Shown: positions 54,931 through 64,000 of the stretch, piece after piece | Layout: each line of letters begins with the position of its first letter | How positions within the stretch are numbered: position 1 is the first letter of the stretch | Source of the DNA: Marinibium conchae | GTDB taxonomy: Bacteria; Pseudomonadota; Gammaproteobacteria; Enterobacterales; Alteromonadaceae | DNA: 64,000 nucleotides | NCBI RefSeq assembly: GCF_015595035.1 | Contig: NZ_JADNRN010000004.1 | Coordinates: forward strand, 186,001 to 250,000 | Reading direction: 5' to 3' | Made by a program: the position numbers and the translations under genes | Notes under the pieces: generated by a model | Database searches by the model: none | Told to the model about the DNA's origin: nothing | The model's input: only the letters and a program-made list of their open reading frames with translations

Positions 54931-55730
54931 GATGATGCCCCTATAAATGCTTCTTTTACAGAGTTAGCAGGGAAGTGAAAAGGTACTGGGCCATCGGCAT
55001 TCCCACGAAGAAACTGCTGCACTAGTTCCGACTTAGATTCTCTTATCTCATCTGGTGTGCCAGCACCAATAATACGTTTATCAGCAAGAATGTAGGCGTA
55101 GTCAGCAATGGTAAGCACTTCTGTTACGTCGTGTGTTACGACAATACTAGTGAGACCCAATGCAGTATTTAATTCACGAATTAATTTCACTAAAACGCCC
55201 ATTGAAATAGGGTCTTGGCCAGCAAAAGGCTCGTCGTACATTATCAATTCGGGGTCAAGAGCAATAGCTCGAGCAAGTGCTGCTCGCCTTGCCATACCTC
55301 CCGATAATTCACTGGGCATAAGGTGCGCAGCCCCTCGTAACCCAACGGCTTCAAGCTTTAGCATCACCACAGTTTCGATAAGCGACTCTGACAATTCGGT
55401 GTGCTCACGGAGCGGAAATGCGACGTTGTCGAAAACGGATATATTGGTAAACAAAGCGCCGCTTTGAAATAGCATACTCATTTTGCGTCGTACATCGTAC
55501 AAACGCTTTCTACTCATGGCGTGGATATTCTCGTCTTGAAACAGGACTTCGCCGCGCTCTGGTGTAAGTTGCCCACCAATAAGCTTCAACAGAGTTGTCT
55601 TGCCTATTCCACTTGGGCCCATCACAGCTGTAATGCCGCCTTTTTTGACCTGCATCGATATGCTGTCATAAATGACACGTTCACCGCGTTCAAAATGCAT
55701 GTCTTTGATATCAACTAAAATATTGGACAT
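54927..55730 (-). CDS. mlaF: ABC transporter ATP-binding protein MlaF
   Basis: A 267-residue ATPase: Walker [12 protein letters not shown], signature [15 protein letters not shown], Walker [14 protein letters not shown], switch His in VVTHDV. The C-terminal extension after about 245 is the MlaB-contacting tail. First gene of mlaFEDCB. Usually yrbG lies next to it; here yrbG is divergent. Confidence 0.95.
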   Translation of the reverse strand: MSNILVDIKDMHFERGERVIYDSISMQVKKGGITAVMGPSGIGKTTLLKLIGGQLTPERGEVLFQDENIHAMSRKRLYDVRRKMSMLFQSGALFTNISVFDNVAFPLREHTELSESLIETVVMLKLEAVGLRGAAHLMPSELSGGMARRAALARAIALDPELIMYDEPFAGQDPISMGVLVKLIRELNTALGLTSIVVTHDVTEVLTIADYAYILADKRIIGAGTPDEIRESKSELVQQFLRGNADGPVPFHFPANSVKEAFIGASS

Positions 55731-56222
55731 TAGTTCTGTTATATTTCCTGATAGGCTCTATTTTAGGTTTGCGACTATAGCGCAAGCTTAAGTTATTATT
55801 TGCGTTGGCTGCTAAGCCATTCGCAATTGCTATGTTAGACGAAAATACGTCTCAAACGGTTCATATTTATATATTACGAATAATTAATGACTGCTAGCTG
55901 AACAAGACCGTTATTTTTCAACTTTTATTCACACAAGCATTTTTTATCGCGCAATTCGATCAAAATATGCTCACAATGGTGGATTATAGCGTATTAAGAA
56001 GTGCAATGTAGTCATTGTTTGTTGATTTTCAAGGCTAATATCTTGCAAATGCGAAAAGAATGTTGAGTTACATCTTCAATTCAATTGAAAGTTTGTTCCA
56101 TGCGCTATATTTTAGCGCCTAAAATGTTGATAGATTACCAACTTTCACTTTTTTTGGTGTTAAAAAGATATACTTTTTGCGACAATGAAGGGCAGTAGGT
56201 TCATTTTGAGCCTATACTTATT
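55731..56222. promoter_or_regulatory. Long AT-rich divergent intergenic region (mlaF / yrbG)
   Basis: 492 bases with no credible gene. A perfect hairpin GCGCTA-N5-TAGCGC lies at 56102-56118 upstream of yrbG, and TATAGT at about 55775-55780 (minus strand TATAGT is read as ACTATA on +) could be the -10 of the mla operon. Several AT-rich stretches but no clear operator. Confidence 0.4.
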
Positions 56223-57227
56223 TTGAGCATCTTTGAGCGCATCGCTCATTTGCCAGTAGAGAATAAATTAGTGTTAACACAGATCATTATCTTTTTAATT
56301 GGGCTAGCCGTTTTAAGCTGGAGCGCTGACAAATTCGTTTATGGTGCTTCTGCCTTGGCCAAAAATCTTGGCGTATCGCCGATGATGATTGGTTTAACGA
56401 TAGTTGCTATGGGTTCTAGCGCTCCCGAAATTGTAGTGTCGGCTACTGCGTCACTTGCGGGAAATCCTGATACCGCGGTCGGAAACTCTTTGGGCTCAAA
56501 TATTACTAATATTGCATTAGTGTTAGGGCTTACTGCACTGCTGAAGCCTTTGCTAGTGTCTTCTACTACGCTTAAACGCGAACTCCCTATTCTATTGGTC
56601 ATTACCCTTATTGCGGTGATTTTCCTGTCCGATAACCAACTCACTCAAATTGAAGGGGTTACCCTCATCACCCTATTTGTACTGGTTTTGGCAGGTATGG
56701 CTTGGTTATCATTTAAAGTTGAGAAGAACGACCCATTAATCGCCGAAACCGAAGATGAAATACCAAGTAATGTGCCTACTATCAACGCGGTGATGTGGGT
56801 GATAATCGGCCTTGTTATGCTTCCGCTGAGTGCTCACTTTCTTGTTGAGAGCGCTGTAGTTATCGCTGAGTACTTTGGAGTAAGTGACTTAGTTATTGGT
56901 CTAACTATCATTGCACTGGGTACCAGTCTGCCAGAGCTTGCAGCGAGTATCGCAGGGGTTCGCAGAGGTGAGGATGACCTTGCATTAGGTAACATTATTG
57001 GTTCAAATATATTCAATATCCTAGCGGTACTAGCAATGCCAGGCTTGATCGCACCGGGTGCAATCGACATTAATGCTTCAACACGTGACTCTTACGTTAT
57101 GCTTGGCCTCACCGTGATACTTTTTGTATTTTGCTTCAACCTTCGTGGCACCCGACAAATAAACCGCTATGAAGGTGGTTTGTTAGTGGTGGCTTTTTGT
57201 GCCTACCAATTTTGGCTATTTCAGTAA
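56223..57227 (+). CDS. yrbG: Calcium/sodium antiporter, YrbG-like (CaCA family)
   Basis: A 334-residue membrane protein with 10 helices in two inverted repeats. The alpha-repeats are clear: GLTIVAMGSSAPEIVVSATASLAGNPDTAVGNSLGSNITNIALVLG and GLTIIALGTSLPELAASIAGVRRGEDDLALGNIIGSNIFNILAV, with the ion-binding Glu/Asn residues. It exchanges Na+ for Ca2+ at the inner membrane. Start uncertain: TTG at 56223 has no visible ribosome site, while GTG at 56271 has AGAG ten bases upstream and gives the usual family N-terminus. Confidence 0.9.
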   Translation: MSIFERIAHLPVENKLVLTQIIIFLIGLAVLSWSADKFVYGASALAKNLGVSPMMIGLTIVAMGSSAPEIVVSATASLAGNPDTAVGNSLGSNITNIALVLGLTALLKPLLVSSTTLKRELPILLVITLIAVIFLSDNQLTQIEGVTLITLFVLVLAGMAWLSFKVEKNDPLIAETEDEIPSNVPTINAVMWVIIGLVMLPLSAHFLVESAVVIAEYFGVSDLVIGLTIIALGTSLPELAASIAGVRRGEDDLALGNIIGSNIFNILAVLAMPGLIAPGAIDINASTRDSYVMLGLTVILFVFCFNLRGTRQINRYEGGLLVVAFCAYQFWLFQ

Positions 57228-57380
57228 GCTAAAGAGTTAGTCACTTGGAAAGAATATTCAATATGACAGTGAACTCACGGTGTGAAGCTAAAAATACTCA
57301 CAGCTATGTTCAGAATACATTCATTGAATGCTTACTATACTGCTAAAGATTGGTTTGATTATCCATAATACGGGAACCCG

Positions 57381-58343
57381 ATGAGCTTTTTAAAAACCGC
57401 ACATACCGTTTTTGAGAACGAAATAAACGCACTTTCAAGTCTACAGTCTCAGTTGGACGATAGCTTTGATAATGCTTGTGAACTTATCATGAATTGCACA
57501 GGAAAAGTTGTTGTGTGTGGCATGGGAAAATCGGGGCACATCGGTAATAAAATTGCAGCAACACTTGCCAGTACTGGCTCACCGGCATTTTTCATGCACC
57601 CAGGCGAAGCTAACCATGGCGACCTAGGCATGCTTAGTAAGGGAGATGTGCTGATTGGCATATCTAACTCTGGTGAAACCTTTGAATTAAATAATTTATT
57701 GCCTGTCGTAAAGCGCGTTGAAGTGCCGATTATCTCTATTACGAATAATCCAACAAGCACTCTCGCGAAATTTTCAGATGTTGTGCTCAACATTCATGTT
57801 GACCAAGAGGCTTGCTCGCTTGGATTGGCTCCAACCACCAGCACCACCTCCACCTTGGTGTTAGGCGATGCGCTGGCAGTTGCACTTCTTGAGGCCAAAG
57901 GCTTCACTGCAACAGATTTTGCTTTATCGCATCCAGGAGGCTCACTTGGTCGCAGGTTGTTGCTAACTGTTGATGACGTGATGGCTACCGGAGACGAGCT
58001 ACCATTGGTAAATGAAGATGCCAAGGTCACCGATGCCCTATTTGAAATTTCAGATAAAGGCTTAGGCATGACTGGTGTAACGAATCAACAAGGTAACTTA
58101 CTTGGTGTATTTACCGACGGTGATCTGCGTCGGGCGCTAGACAAACATATCGATATTCATCAATCACTCGTGTCTGAGCTTATGACTCATGGAAGCATTA
58201 CCTTTGAAAAAGGTCGCCTTGCGGTAGATGCACTTAACACGATGCAGGACAAAAAAATTAACGCACTTTTTGTCATTAACACAGAAAATAAGCCAGTCGG
58301 AGCAGTAAAGATGCATACGCTACTCAAAGCAGGAGTTGTTTAA
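57381..58343 (+). CDS. kdsD: D-arabinose 5-phosphate isomerase KdsD
   Basis: A 320-residue enzyme: SIS (sugar isomerase) domain at about 40-175 with CGMGKSGHIGNKIAATLASTGSPAFFMHPGEANHGDLGM and SNSGETFEL, then two CBS domains (about 205-320). It converts D-ribulose 5-phosphate to D-arabinose 5-phosphate, the first step of KDO synthesis for lipopolysaccharide. It heads the kdsD-kdsC-lptC-lptA-lptB unit, with the same order as in E. coli. Confidence 0.95.
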   Translation: MSFLKTAHTVFENEINALSSLQSQLDDSFDNACELIMNCTGKVVVCGMGKSGHIGNKIAATLASTGSPAFFMHPGEANHGDLGMLSKGDVLIGISNSGETFELNNLLPVVKRVEVPIISITNNPTSTLAKFSDVVLNIHVDQEACSLGLAPTTSTTSTLVLGDALAVALLEAKGFTATDFALSHPGGSLGRRLLLTVDDVMATGDELPLVNEDAKVTDALFEISDKGLGMTGVTNQQGNLLGVFTDGDLRRALDKHIDIHQSLVSELMTHGSITFEKGRLAVDALNTMQDKKINALFVINTENKPVGAVKMHTLLKAGVV

Positions 58344-58344
58344 C

Positions 58345-58899
58345 ATGCCGACAGTGAGCACACTTTATGGCGATATTGACGCAGAATTATTCGCAAAATT
58401 CGCTAACATCAAACTTTTTGTCTGTGATGTTGATGGTGTGTTTTCCGACGGCACCATATTACTCGGAAATAACGGCGAGGAGCTCAAAGCCTTCAACACA
58501 AAAGACGGTTATGGAATAAAAGCTCTCTCAAGAATAGGCGTTGATGTTGCCGTTATCACCGGCCGAGAGTCAAAAATTGTTCACAATAGAATGACCTCGC
58601 TTAATGTGAAATACATCATGCAAGGCCGAGAAGATAAACTAGACGCGTTGAATGAGTTAATTAGTCAGCATGACTATTCAGTCGACCAAATTGCCAGTAT
58701 TGGTGACGATATGCCCGACCTTGGTATGTTTGCCTCAAGCGCAATCGGGATAGCGGTTGCGGATGCCCATCCGATGGTAAAAAACACAGCCTCCTTTTGC
58801 ACTCAGCTCAAGGGTGGCCGAGGCGCTGTGCGTGAAGTCTGTGACTTAATCCTTGAAGCCAAGGGCGAACTGGAAACCATACACGGTGCTAGTGTATGA
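58345..58899 (+). CDS. kdsC: KDO-8-phosphate phosphatase KdsC
   Basis: A 184-residue HAD-superfamily phosphatase with nucleophile motif VCDVDGVFSDG, VITGRESKIV and IGDDMPDLGMF as motifs I, II and IV; no cap domain, so it acts as a tetramer in the family. It removes phosphate from KDO-8-P. The ATG at 58345 has AGGAG nine bases upstream and lies 1 base after the kdsD stop; an in-frame TTG at 58336 is less likely. Confidence 0.95.
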   Translation: MPTVSTLYGDIDAELFAKFANIKLFVCDVDGVFSDGTILLGNNGEELKAFNTKDGYGIKALSRIGVDVAVITGRESKIVHNRMTSLNVKYIMQGREDKLDALNELISQHDYSVDQIASIGDDMPDLGMFASSAIGIAVADAHPMVKNTASFCTQLKGGRGAVREVCDLILEAKGELETIHGASV

Positions 58900-59459
58900 A
58901 CCGCTTAGCATGGAGTATTACGCTTATTTTTGGTGCTGCTATCGCGCTCTATCTTCCGGTTTGGTTGGAAGAGGAAGAGCAAGTCATTTTTAGCGACACC
59001 GATGAAGCACTTATTCCAAACTACGAAGCTAAAAATTTAAGAACCAAGATATTCGATAAAAACGGCCGCCTAACTCATCGAGTTAATGCAGCAAAAATGG
59101 AACATTTCGACCAACTAGACTACGTTAACTTTATCGATCCGCAGTACACTATTTACCTCGAGGAATCGGGTAAGCGCTGGCAACTCAATGCCAGTGAGGG
59201 TACTTTTATCGAAGGTGATCGAATACAACTGAGTGACGACGTCACTATTACCAGTCTGCAAGTCGACGATTATGTACAAACCATTTCCACCGAATTTATC
59301 GAAATACAATTACAAACGAAAAGTCTCTCATCAGACCAACCTGTTGTTATTTCTGGTGCAAACTTTATTATCAATAGTATTGGCTTCGAAGGTAATATAG
59401 CCACACAACAATATGAGTTATCAAAACATGTACAAACTGAATATTTACCTGCTCGTTAG
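58896..59459 (+). CDS. lptC: LPS export protein LptC
   Basis: A 187-residue bitopic protein: an N-terminal membrane helix (about 5-22) and a periplasmic beta-jellyroll (FDKNGRLTHRVNAAKMEHFDQLDYVNFIDPQYTIY, WQLNASEGTFIEGDRIQLSDDV). It sits on the LptB2FG transporter and hands LPS to LptA. The ATG overlaps the kdsC stop as ATGA. Confidence 0.93.
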   Translation: MNRLAWSITLIFGAAIALYLPVWLEEEEQVIFSDTDEALIPNYEAKNLRTKIFDKNGRLTHRVNAAKMEHFDQLDYVNFIDPQYTIYLEESGKRWQLNASEGTFIEGDRIQLSDDVTITSLQVDDYVQTISTEFIEIQLQTKSLSSDQPVVISGANFIINSIGFEGNIATQQYELSKHVQTEYLPAR

Positions 59460-59994
59460 CGCTTTCTTTCTTATTTTTTCTGGTCAATCACTAAGTCAAG
59501 AGTTGGTGAAAAAAAGTGACTTTGAGCAACCGCTGCGACTAGCCTCAGATAAAAACTTTGCGGATGGTAAAGAGAAAACAGGCTTGTATGAGGGCAATGT
59601 AAAAATCACTCAAGGGTCTTTGTCAATTGAAGCGAATAAAGTACAGATAGTTGCTGGCGAAGGCCAAGGCCGCGAAGTATTTATAGCTACTGGTAACCCA
59701 GCTTCGTATACCCAGCAACTTGCCGACGGTAGTATGGTTACAGCGCGAGCAAATGAAATCAAATACGTGAAGATAGACCGAACAATTTCTTTAAAAGGTA
59801 ATGCTGAGTTGTTACAGAATGCCTTTTCGATTGAGGGTGATTCTATCATTTTCGACATGGAAAAAGAGCAAGTACTGGCAAACACTAATGAAAACAGCGA
59901 CTCTCAAGTAGTAACTATCTTTAATCCTGAAAGCATCAAAAAAACCAAAGAAAGCATCGAAAACAATAAGCAACAAGATAATGAGGGTCAGTGA
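59428..59994 (+). CDS. lptA: LPS periplasmic bridge protein LptA
   Basis: A 188-residue exported protein (signal peptide cleavage near SLSQ) with an OstA-like jellyroll: [24 protein letters not shown] and [39 protein letters not shown]. It polymerises to carry LPS across the periplasm to LptD. The start at 59428 gives the better signal peptide; an ATG at 59413 is also in frame. Either way it overlaps the lptC end by 30 to 50 bases. Confidence 0.92.
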   Translation: MYKLNIYLLVSAFFLIFSGQSLSQELVKKSDFEQPLRLASDKNFADGKEKTGLYEGNVKITQGSLSIEANKVQIVAGEGQGREVFIATGNPASYTQQLADGSMVTARANEIKYVKIDRTISLKGNAELLQNAFSIEGDSIIFDMEKEQVLANTNENSDSQVVTIFNPESIKKTKESIENNKQQDNEGQ

Positions 59995-60722
59995 GCGTGA
60001 GTAAACTTGTTGCCAGCCATTTAGCAAAATCATACAAGTCACGCCAAGTTGTGCGAGATGTTAGCTTGGAAGTATCCACTGGGCAGATTGTGGGTTTATT
60101 GGGCCCAAATGGTGCAGGTAAAACAACCACCTTTTACATGATAGTAGGCTTAGTGCCCCTCGATAAAGGCGAAATATCCATCGACCAACTCAACTTATCG
60201 GTGCAACCGATGCATGAGAGAGCACGACACGGCATAGGCTATCTACCTCAAGAAGCTTCAATTTTTCGCAAACTCACCGTTTATGAAAATCTAATGGCAA
60301 TTTTGCAAACCCGCAAAGAACTCACAAAAGATCAGCGCGAACAGCAAGCTGATGATTTAATGGATGAGTTTAATGTGAATCATATTAGAAATAATTTAGG
60401 CATGAGTTTATCAGGTGGAGAGCGGCGTAGAGTCGAAATTGCTCGCGCTTTAGCAGCGAATCCGAAATTTATTTTACTCGATGAACCCTTCGCCGGTGTT
60501 GACCCAATTTCTGTTAATGATATAAAGAAGATAATACAGCAACTAAAAGAACGAGATATTGGTGTATTGATCACCGATCACAATGTTCGAGAAACTTTAG
60601 ATGTATGTGAACAAGCTTATATAGTGAGTCACGGTGAGTTAATCGCGTCAGGTAGCGCAGAAGAAGTTCTCGAAAACCAAAAGGTGAGAGATGTGTATCT
60701 TGGTGAGCAATTCGTTCTGTAG
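59991..60722 (+). CDS. lptB: LPS export ABC transporter ATPase LptB
   Basis: A 243-residue ATPase: Walker [14 protein letters not shown], signature [15 protein letters not shown], Walker [14 protein letters not shown], switch His in ITDHNVRET. It powers LPS extraction by LptFG. Starts with GTG overlapping the lptA stop, with AGGG upstream; a second in-frame GTG lies two codons later. Confidence 0.96.
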   Translation: MSVSKLVASHLAKSYKSRQVVRDVSLEVSTGQIVGLLGPNGAGKTTTFYMIVGLVPLDKGEISIDQLNLSVQPMHERARHGIGYLPQEASIFRKLTVYENLMAILQTRKELTKDQREQQADDLMDEFNVNHIRNNLGMSLSGGERRRVEIARALAANPKFILLDEPFAGVDPISVNDIKKIIQQLKERDIGVLITDHNVRETLDVCEQAYIVSHGELIASGSAEEVLENQKVRDVYLGEQFVL

Positions 60723-60752
60723 TCAAATCGTTTTAATAGGTAATTATTGATT

Positions 60753-60866
60753 ATGTTCAAAATTCGGCAGTATCGTCTTACTCAAGACTCCCTGCATTCT
60801 CAAATGACTGGCTTTACTCGCTCAGTTATGTCGAGTTTGGATGTTACGAGAGAAGGACATCAATGA
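60753..60866 (+). CDS. Possible 37-residue leader peptide upstream of rpoN
   Basis: An ATG-started frame of 37 codons ([11 protein letters not shown]...REGHQ) ends in a TGA that overlaps the rpoN ATG as ATGA, so the two could be translationally coupled. No strong ribosome site (AGG about 12 bases upstream) and no family recognised. It may be chance. Confidence 0.25.
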   Translation: MFKIRQYRLTQDSLHSQMTGFTRSVMSSLDVTREGHQ

Positions 60867-62380
60867 AGCCTTCATTACAGTTAAAATTCAGTCAACAACT
60901 TACCATGACGCCGCAACTTCAGCAGGCGATCAAACTCTTACAACTTTCCACCCTTGATTTACAGCAAGAAATTCAAGAAGCACTGGATTCAAATCCTCTC
61001 TTAGAGCTGGACGAAAGCGACAGTCATGCAGATAAATCAGACGACAAACAATTGTCGGATAAATCCAGTAATGACGGCAGCGACGAAAGCGATGGTGACT
61101 ATCTCGATAACACATCGTTGAATGCTGAAAACTCTGACAACGTCGACAGCCACGATGCACTCGAGAATAATGAAATTCCCGATGACCTCCCCATCGATAG
61201 TTCATGGGAAGAATATTTAAGTTCATCATCTGCCCCCGCAACCATGACAGGTGGCGCCAGCCCCGATGATGATTATGTATTTCAGGGCGAAACTAGCGAA
61301 AATATTCAGGATCATTTGTTGTGGCAAATGGAACTCACACCCTTTTCGGATATCGATCGCTCGATTGCAATATCCATTATCGACAGTATCGACGAATCTG
61401 GTTATCTGACAGTAAGTTGCGAAGAAATACTCGATAGCCTGCAAAATGAGGAAATTGAGCTCGACGAAGTGGAGTGTGTATTGAAGCGCATTCAAATGTT
61501 CGACCCAATCGGTTCGGGTTCGCGCAATCCTCAAGAATGTCTGATGGTGCAACTTAATCAGTTCGCCCCCGACACACCTTGGGTTGCGGAAACTAAAATG
61601 CTATTAACTGAGCACAGCGATTTAATTAGTAGCAAAGACTACCGTACTTTGATGCGCAAAACAAAACTGAAGGAAGACCAGCTGCGAGAAGTCATGCGTT
61701 TGTTGAAAACACTGAATCCGCGTCCTGGGTCGGCGATATCACAAAAAGAAGCTGAGTATGTTATTCCTGACGTAAGCGTATCTAAGAAAAATGGTCGCTG
61801 GGTAGTTGAGCTAAATAATGATTCTTTACCACCTCTTGTAGTCAATAAAGAATATGCTGCACTGAGTAAAACAACAAAAAATTCGAACGATTCGCAATTT
61901 ATTAAGTCTCATTTACAAGAAGCTAAATGGTTTATAAAGAGTTTGGAGAGTCGTAACGAAACACTTATGAAGGTATCGCACTGTATCGTACAGCAGCAGA
62001 TGGGCTTCTTCGAACATGGCCCTGAAATGATGAAACCAATGGTATTAAATGATGTGGCCGAAATGGTCGACATGCATGAGTCAACAATATCGCGGGTGAC
62101 TACTCAGAAATACATGCATACGCCTCGTGGTATTTATGAACTTAAGTACTTTTTTTCCAGCCACGTTTCCACGGAATCTGGCGGAGAGTGCTCATCTACT
62201 GCGATCAGGGCGCTTATTAAAAAATTAGTGGCGGCAGAACTGCCTGCTAAGCCCCTAAGTGATAGCAAAATTGCGCAATTGTTAGCCGAGCAAGGCATTC
62301 AAGTTGCACGGCGGACAATTGCAAAATATCGAGAGTCTCTCTCGATTCCCCCGTCGAACCAAAGAAAAAGTCTGTTATAA
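60863..62380 (+). CDS. rpoN: RNA polymerase sigma-54 factor RpoN
   Basis: A 505-residue sigma factor: glutamine-rich region I ([34 protein letters not shown]), an acidic Asp/Ser-rich region II (about 50-115), core-binding domain, a helix-turn-helix ([27 protein letters not shown]) and the C-terminal RpoN box [10 protein letters not shown]. It recognises -24/-12 promoters and needs enhancer-binding activators. It starts 140 bases after lptB, followed by hpf and ptsN as in most gammaproteobacteria. Confidence 0.97.
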   Translation: MKPSLQLKFSQQLTMTPQLQQAIKLLQLSTLDLQQEIQEALDSNPLLELDESDSHADKSDDKQLSDKSSNDGSDESDGDYLDNTSLNAENSDNVDSHDALENNEIPDDLPIDSSWEEYLSSSSAPATMTGGASPDDDYVFQGETSENIQDHLLWQMELTPFSDIDRSIAISIIDSIDESGYLTVSCEEILDSLQNEEIELDEVECVLKRIQMFDPIGSGSRNPQECLMVQLNQFAPDTPWVAETKMLLTEHSDLISSKDYRTLMRKTKLKEDQLREVMRLLKTLNPRPGSAISQKEAEYVIPDVSVSKKNGRWVVELNNDSLPPLVVNKEYAALSKTTKNSNDSQFIKSHLQEAKWFIKSLESRNETLMKVSHCIVQQQMGFFEHGPEMMKPMVLNDVAEMVDMHESTISRVTTQKYMHTPRGIYELKYFFSSHVSTESGGECSSTAIRALIKKLVAAELPAKPLSDSKIAQLLAEQGIQVARRTIAKYRESLSIPPSNQRKSLL

Positions 62381-62404
62381 GACGAAACTAGAGGACGTAA
62401 CATT

Positions 62405-62692
62405 ATGCAAATTAACCTAACTGGTCACCACGTTGATATTACCGATTCACTCAGAGCATACGTCGATACAAAATTTGAAAAACTAGAACGGCACTTCGAT
62501 CATATTAGCAACGTACACGTTGTGCTAAACGTGGAAAAAATAAATCAGAGAGCTGAAGCAACAGTGCATCTCAAAGGCGATGTTGTGCATGCCAATGCCG
62601 AGCATACCGATATGTATGCAGCCATAGATGGCTTGATTGATAAGCTCGACAGACAAGTTATTAAGCACAAGGAAAAACTAAAACGACACTAG
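62405..62692 (+). CDS. hpf: Ribosome hibernation promoting factor (short HPF)
   Basis: A 95-residue protein of the HPF/YfiA family, short form: MQINLTGHHVDITDSLRAYVDTKFEKLERHFD and ATVHLKGDVVHANAEHTDMYAAIDGLIDKLDRQVIKHKEK. It binds in the decoding centre and promotes 100S ribosome dimers in stationary phase. Located 24 bases after rpoN. Confidence 0.95.
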   Translation: MQINLTGHHVDITDSLRAYVDTKFEKLERHFDHISNVHVVLNVEKINQRAEATVHLKGDVVHANAEHTDMYAAIDGLIDKLDRQVIKHKEKLKRH

Positions 62693-62705
62693 TCGTCAGT
62701 TCGTT

Positions 62706-63149
62706 ATGATTATATCCGATATAGTATCTTTAGACCGCACTGAATGTGCGGTCGATTGCCAAAGCAAAAAACGAATCTTTGAAGTTATTAGTGAAATTGC
62801 TGTTAAACAGCGCCCCGACTTAGATATCGATACCGTACTTGCTAGCATGCTTAACCGAGAAAAAGTGGGTAGCACTGGTATTGGGAACGGTATCGCTATT
62901 CCCCACGGTCGTATAGAAGGTATTAATGACATTATTGCAGTTGTTGTTACAAGTGAAGATCCCATCAACTTTGACGCTATTGACGACAAACCTGTCGATA
63001 TCTTTTTTGCATTATTAGTGCCCGCCGAACAAACCGACGCGCATTTGCAAACCCTATCATCCATTGCACAAAAACTGAGTGATAAAAGTATTGTTAAGGC
63101 ACTGCGAAAAGCCTCAACGAAAGACCAAATCATTGCAGCCTTGCATTAA
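62706..63149 (+). CDS. ptsN: Nitrogen PTS EIIA component PtsN
   Basis: A 147-residue EIIA-Ntr protein. The phospho-acceptor is His67 in NGIAIPHGRIEG; LASMLNREKVGSTGIG precedes it as in the family. It takes phosphate from NPr and regulates potassium and phosphate physiology and stress responses. It lies 14 bases after hpf. Confidence 0.95.
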   Translation: MIISDIVSLDRTECAVDCQSKKRIFEVISEIAVKQRPDLDIDTVLASMLNREKVGSTGIGNGIAIPHGRIEGINDIIAVVVTSEDPINFDAIDDKPVDIFFALLVPAEQTDAHLQTLSSIAQKLSDKSIVKALRKASTKDQIIAALH

Positions 63150-63173
63150 GCCCATTACCAGTAGGCCCGAGAA

Positions 63174-64000
63174 ATGAATCTTTTGATAATTAGTGGACGC
63201 TCAGGCTCAGGCAAATCTATTGCCTTACGCTCTCTTGAAGATCTCGGCTATTACTGCGTAGATAATATTCCAGTTAGCTTACTGCCAACGCTCACTCATG
63301 CTCTAGCAGACGAACACGAAAATGTTGCCGTCAGTATCGATGTTCGAAATATTCCTAAAATGGCGACCGAGGTATCTGAAATTGTCGACTTTCTCCCTAA
63401 AATTTGGGAAGTGACCATATTATACTTAGACGCAAGTGATGACGTTTTGATTAAGCGTTATAGTGAAACACGACGCCTTCACCCTTTGAATAAACTGGGG
63501 AAATCGCTGTCAGAATCTGTAGAAGCAGAGCGTGAGATCCTCATTCCGGTTTCAGAAAAAGCCGACCTGCATATTAATACAGATAACCTCTCATTACATG
63601 AATTGTCTGAGCTCATCCGAGAACGAGTACTTGGCAAAAAAAGTACAAACTTGGTTATTGTATTTGAATCTTTTGGATTTAAGTATGGTATCCCCAAAGA
63701 TGCAGATTATGTTTTTGACGCACGCTTTCTACCAAATCCCCATTGGGAGCCCGACCTAAAACCGCTTACCGGATTAGACGGCCCTGTTCAAGTGTTTCTC
63801 AGCGGGCAGCCTTTAGTTACTAAATTTATATGGCAGATTCAAAATCTCATCAGCACTTGGCTGCCGCATCTTGAACGTAATAATAGAAGCTATGTTACCG
63901 TTGCAATTGGATGCACTGGCGGACAACACCGTTCGGTATTCGTTGCAGAGTCGCTTGCAACCAGCTTCAAATCAAGTCATGGAGACGTTCAAATACGCCA
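63174..64000 (+). CDS. rapZ: RNase adapter protein RapZ (3' end outside window)
   Basis: 275 codons read to the window edge; the E. coli protein is 284 residues, so only about the last ten residues are missing. Walker A GRSGSGKS is at residues 8-15; YVFDARFLPNPHW and VAIGCTGGQHRSVF are C-terminal family landmarks. RapZ binds GlmZ/GlmY small RNAs and steers RNase E to control glucosamine-6-phosphate synthase. It follows ptsN as usual; npr would be expected just beyond the window. Confidence 0.94.
   Translation, partial: MNLLIISGRSGSGKSIALRSLEDLGYYCVDNIPVSLLPTLTHALADEHENVAVSIDVRNIPKMATEVSEIVDFLPKIWEVTILYLDASDDVLIKRYSETRRLHPLNKLGKSLSESVEAEREILIPVSEKADLHINTDNLSLHELSELIRERVLGKKSTNLVIVFESFGFKYGIPKDADYVFDARFLPNPHWEPDLKPLTGLDGPVQVFLSGQPLVTKFIWQIQNLISTWLPHLERNNRSYVTVAIGCTGGQHRSVFVAESLATSFKSSHGDVQIR

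Overview
The window looks like a chromosomal segment of a marine, rod-shaped gammaproteobacterium, most likely of the Alteromonadales. This is inferred from the housekeeping order murA-ibaG-mlaBCDEF / yrbG-kdsD-kdsC-lptC-lptA-lptB-rpoN-hpf-ptsN-rapZ, the zapE/zapG-degQ-degS block, a class A RNase P RNA, and a Vibrio vps-II-like exopolysaccharide locus. No insertion sequence, prophage, CRISPR array, tRNA or rRNA gene was recognised. Gene density is high and most genes sit in tight operons with ATGA or TAATG overlaps.

Region 1 (1-13.2 kb) is a signalling region. After two PH-domain membrane proteins (YdbS/YdbT-like) and a GGDEF-EAL protein come two divergent operons sharing one 218-bp intergenic region. 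Leftward: H-NOX haem gas sensor, soluble hybrid histidine kinase (HisKA-HATPase-REC-Hpt), response regulator with an unrecognised output region, outer-membrane porin-like protein, small PstS-like periplasmic protein. Rightward: cupredoxin-like periplasmic protein, membrane GGDEF-EAL protein with a ruined GGDEF and intact EAL, DUF3034 protein, and a group 1 truncated haemoglobin carrying a lipoprotein signal. Together they look like a haem/copper gas-sensing unit linked to cyclic-di-GMP, and this is the best candidate here for an undescribed system.

Region 2 (13.2-33.1 kb) is a polysaccharide and biofilm island. A leftward six-gene operon encodes a WecG/TagA-type glycosyltransferase, two GT4 enzymes, a Wzy-like polymerase, a GT2 enzyme and a flippase. 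A second leftward operon encodes a VpsM-like outer-membrane barrel, short Wza, Wzc-type tyrosine kinase, PHP-type tyrosine phosphatase and VpsP-like protein, divergent from a VpsL-like priming transferase. Between them on the + strand lie LapG (periplasmic protease), LapD (degenerate c-di-GMP receptor), a small secreted protein and a second Wzy/ligase. The EPS machinery therefore physically surrounds the c-di-GMP switch for adhesin release.

Region 3 (33.2-45.3 kb) is mixed accessory material: an HDAC-like deacetylase, an orphan BrxR/CapW-like WYL regulator with a TerB-like protein, a DUF2306 membrane protein next to a NarL-type two-component pair, a second protein with a PEP-CTERM-like 'SAPA' tail, an outer-membrane barrel, a GH3 beta-glucosidase lipoprotein with a perfect LacI-type operator upstream, and an M1 aminopeptidase lipoprotein.

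Region 4 (45.3-64 kb) is conserved core: rnpB, a YeeN-type YebC protein, ZapE, ZapG, DegQ and DegS proteases, MurA, IbaG, the Mla phospholipid transporter, a Ca2+/Na+ exchanger, KDO synthesis (KdsD, KdsC), LPS transport (LptC, LptA, LptB), sigma-54, HPF, PtsN and an almost complete RapZ cut by the window end. All positions and start choices were read by eye; functional assignments rest on motif recognition without database searches.
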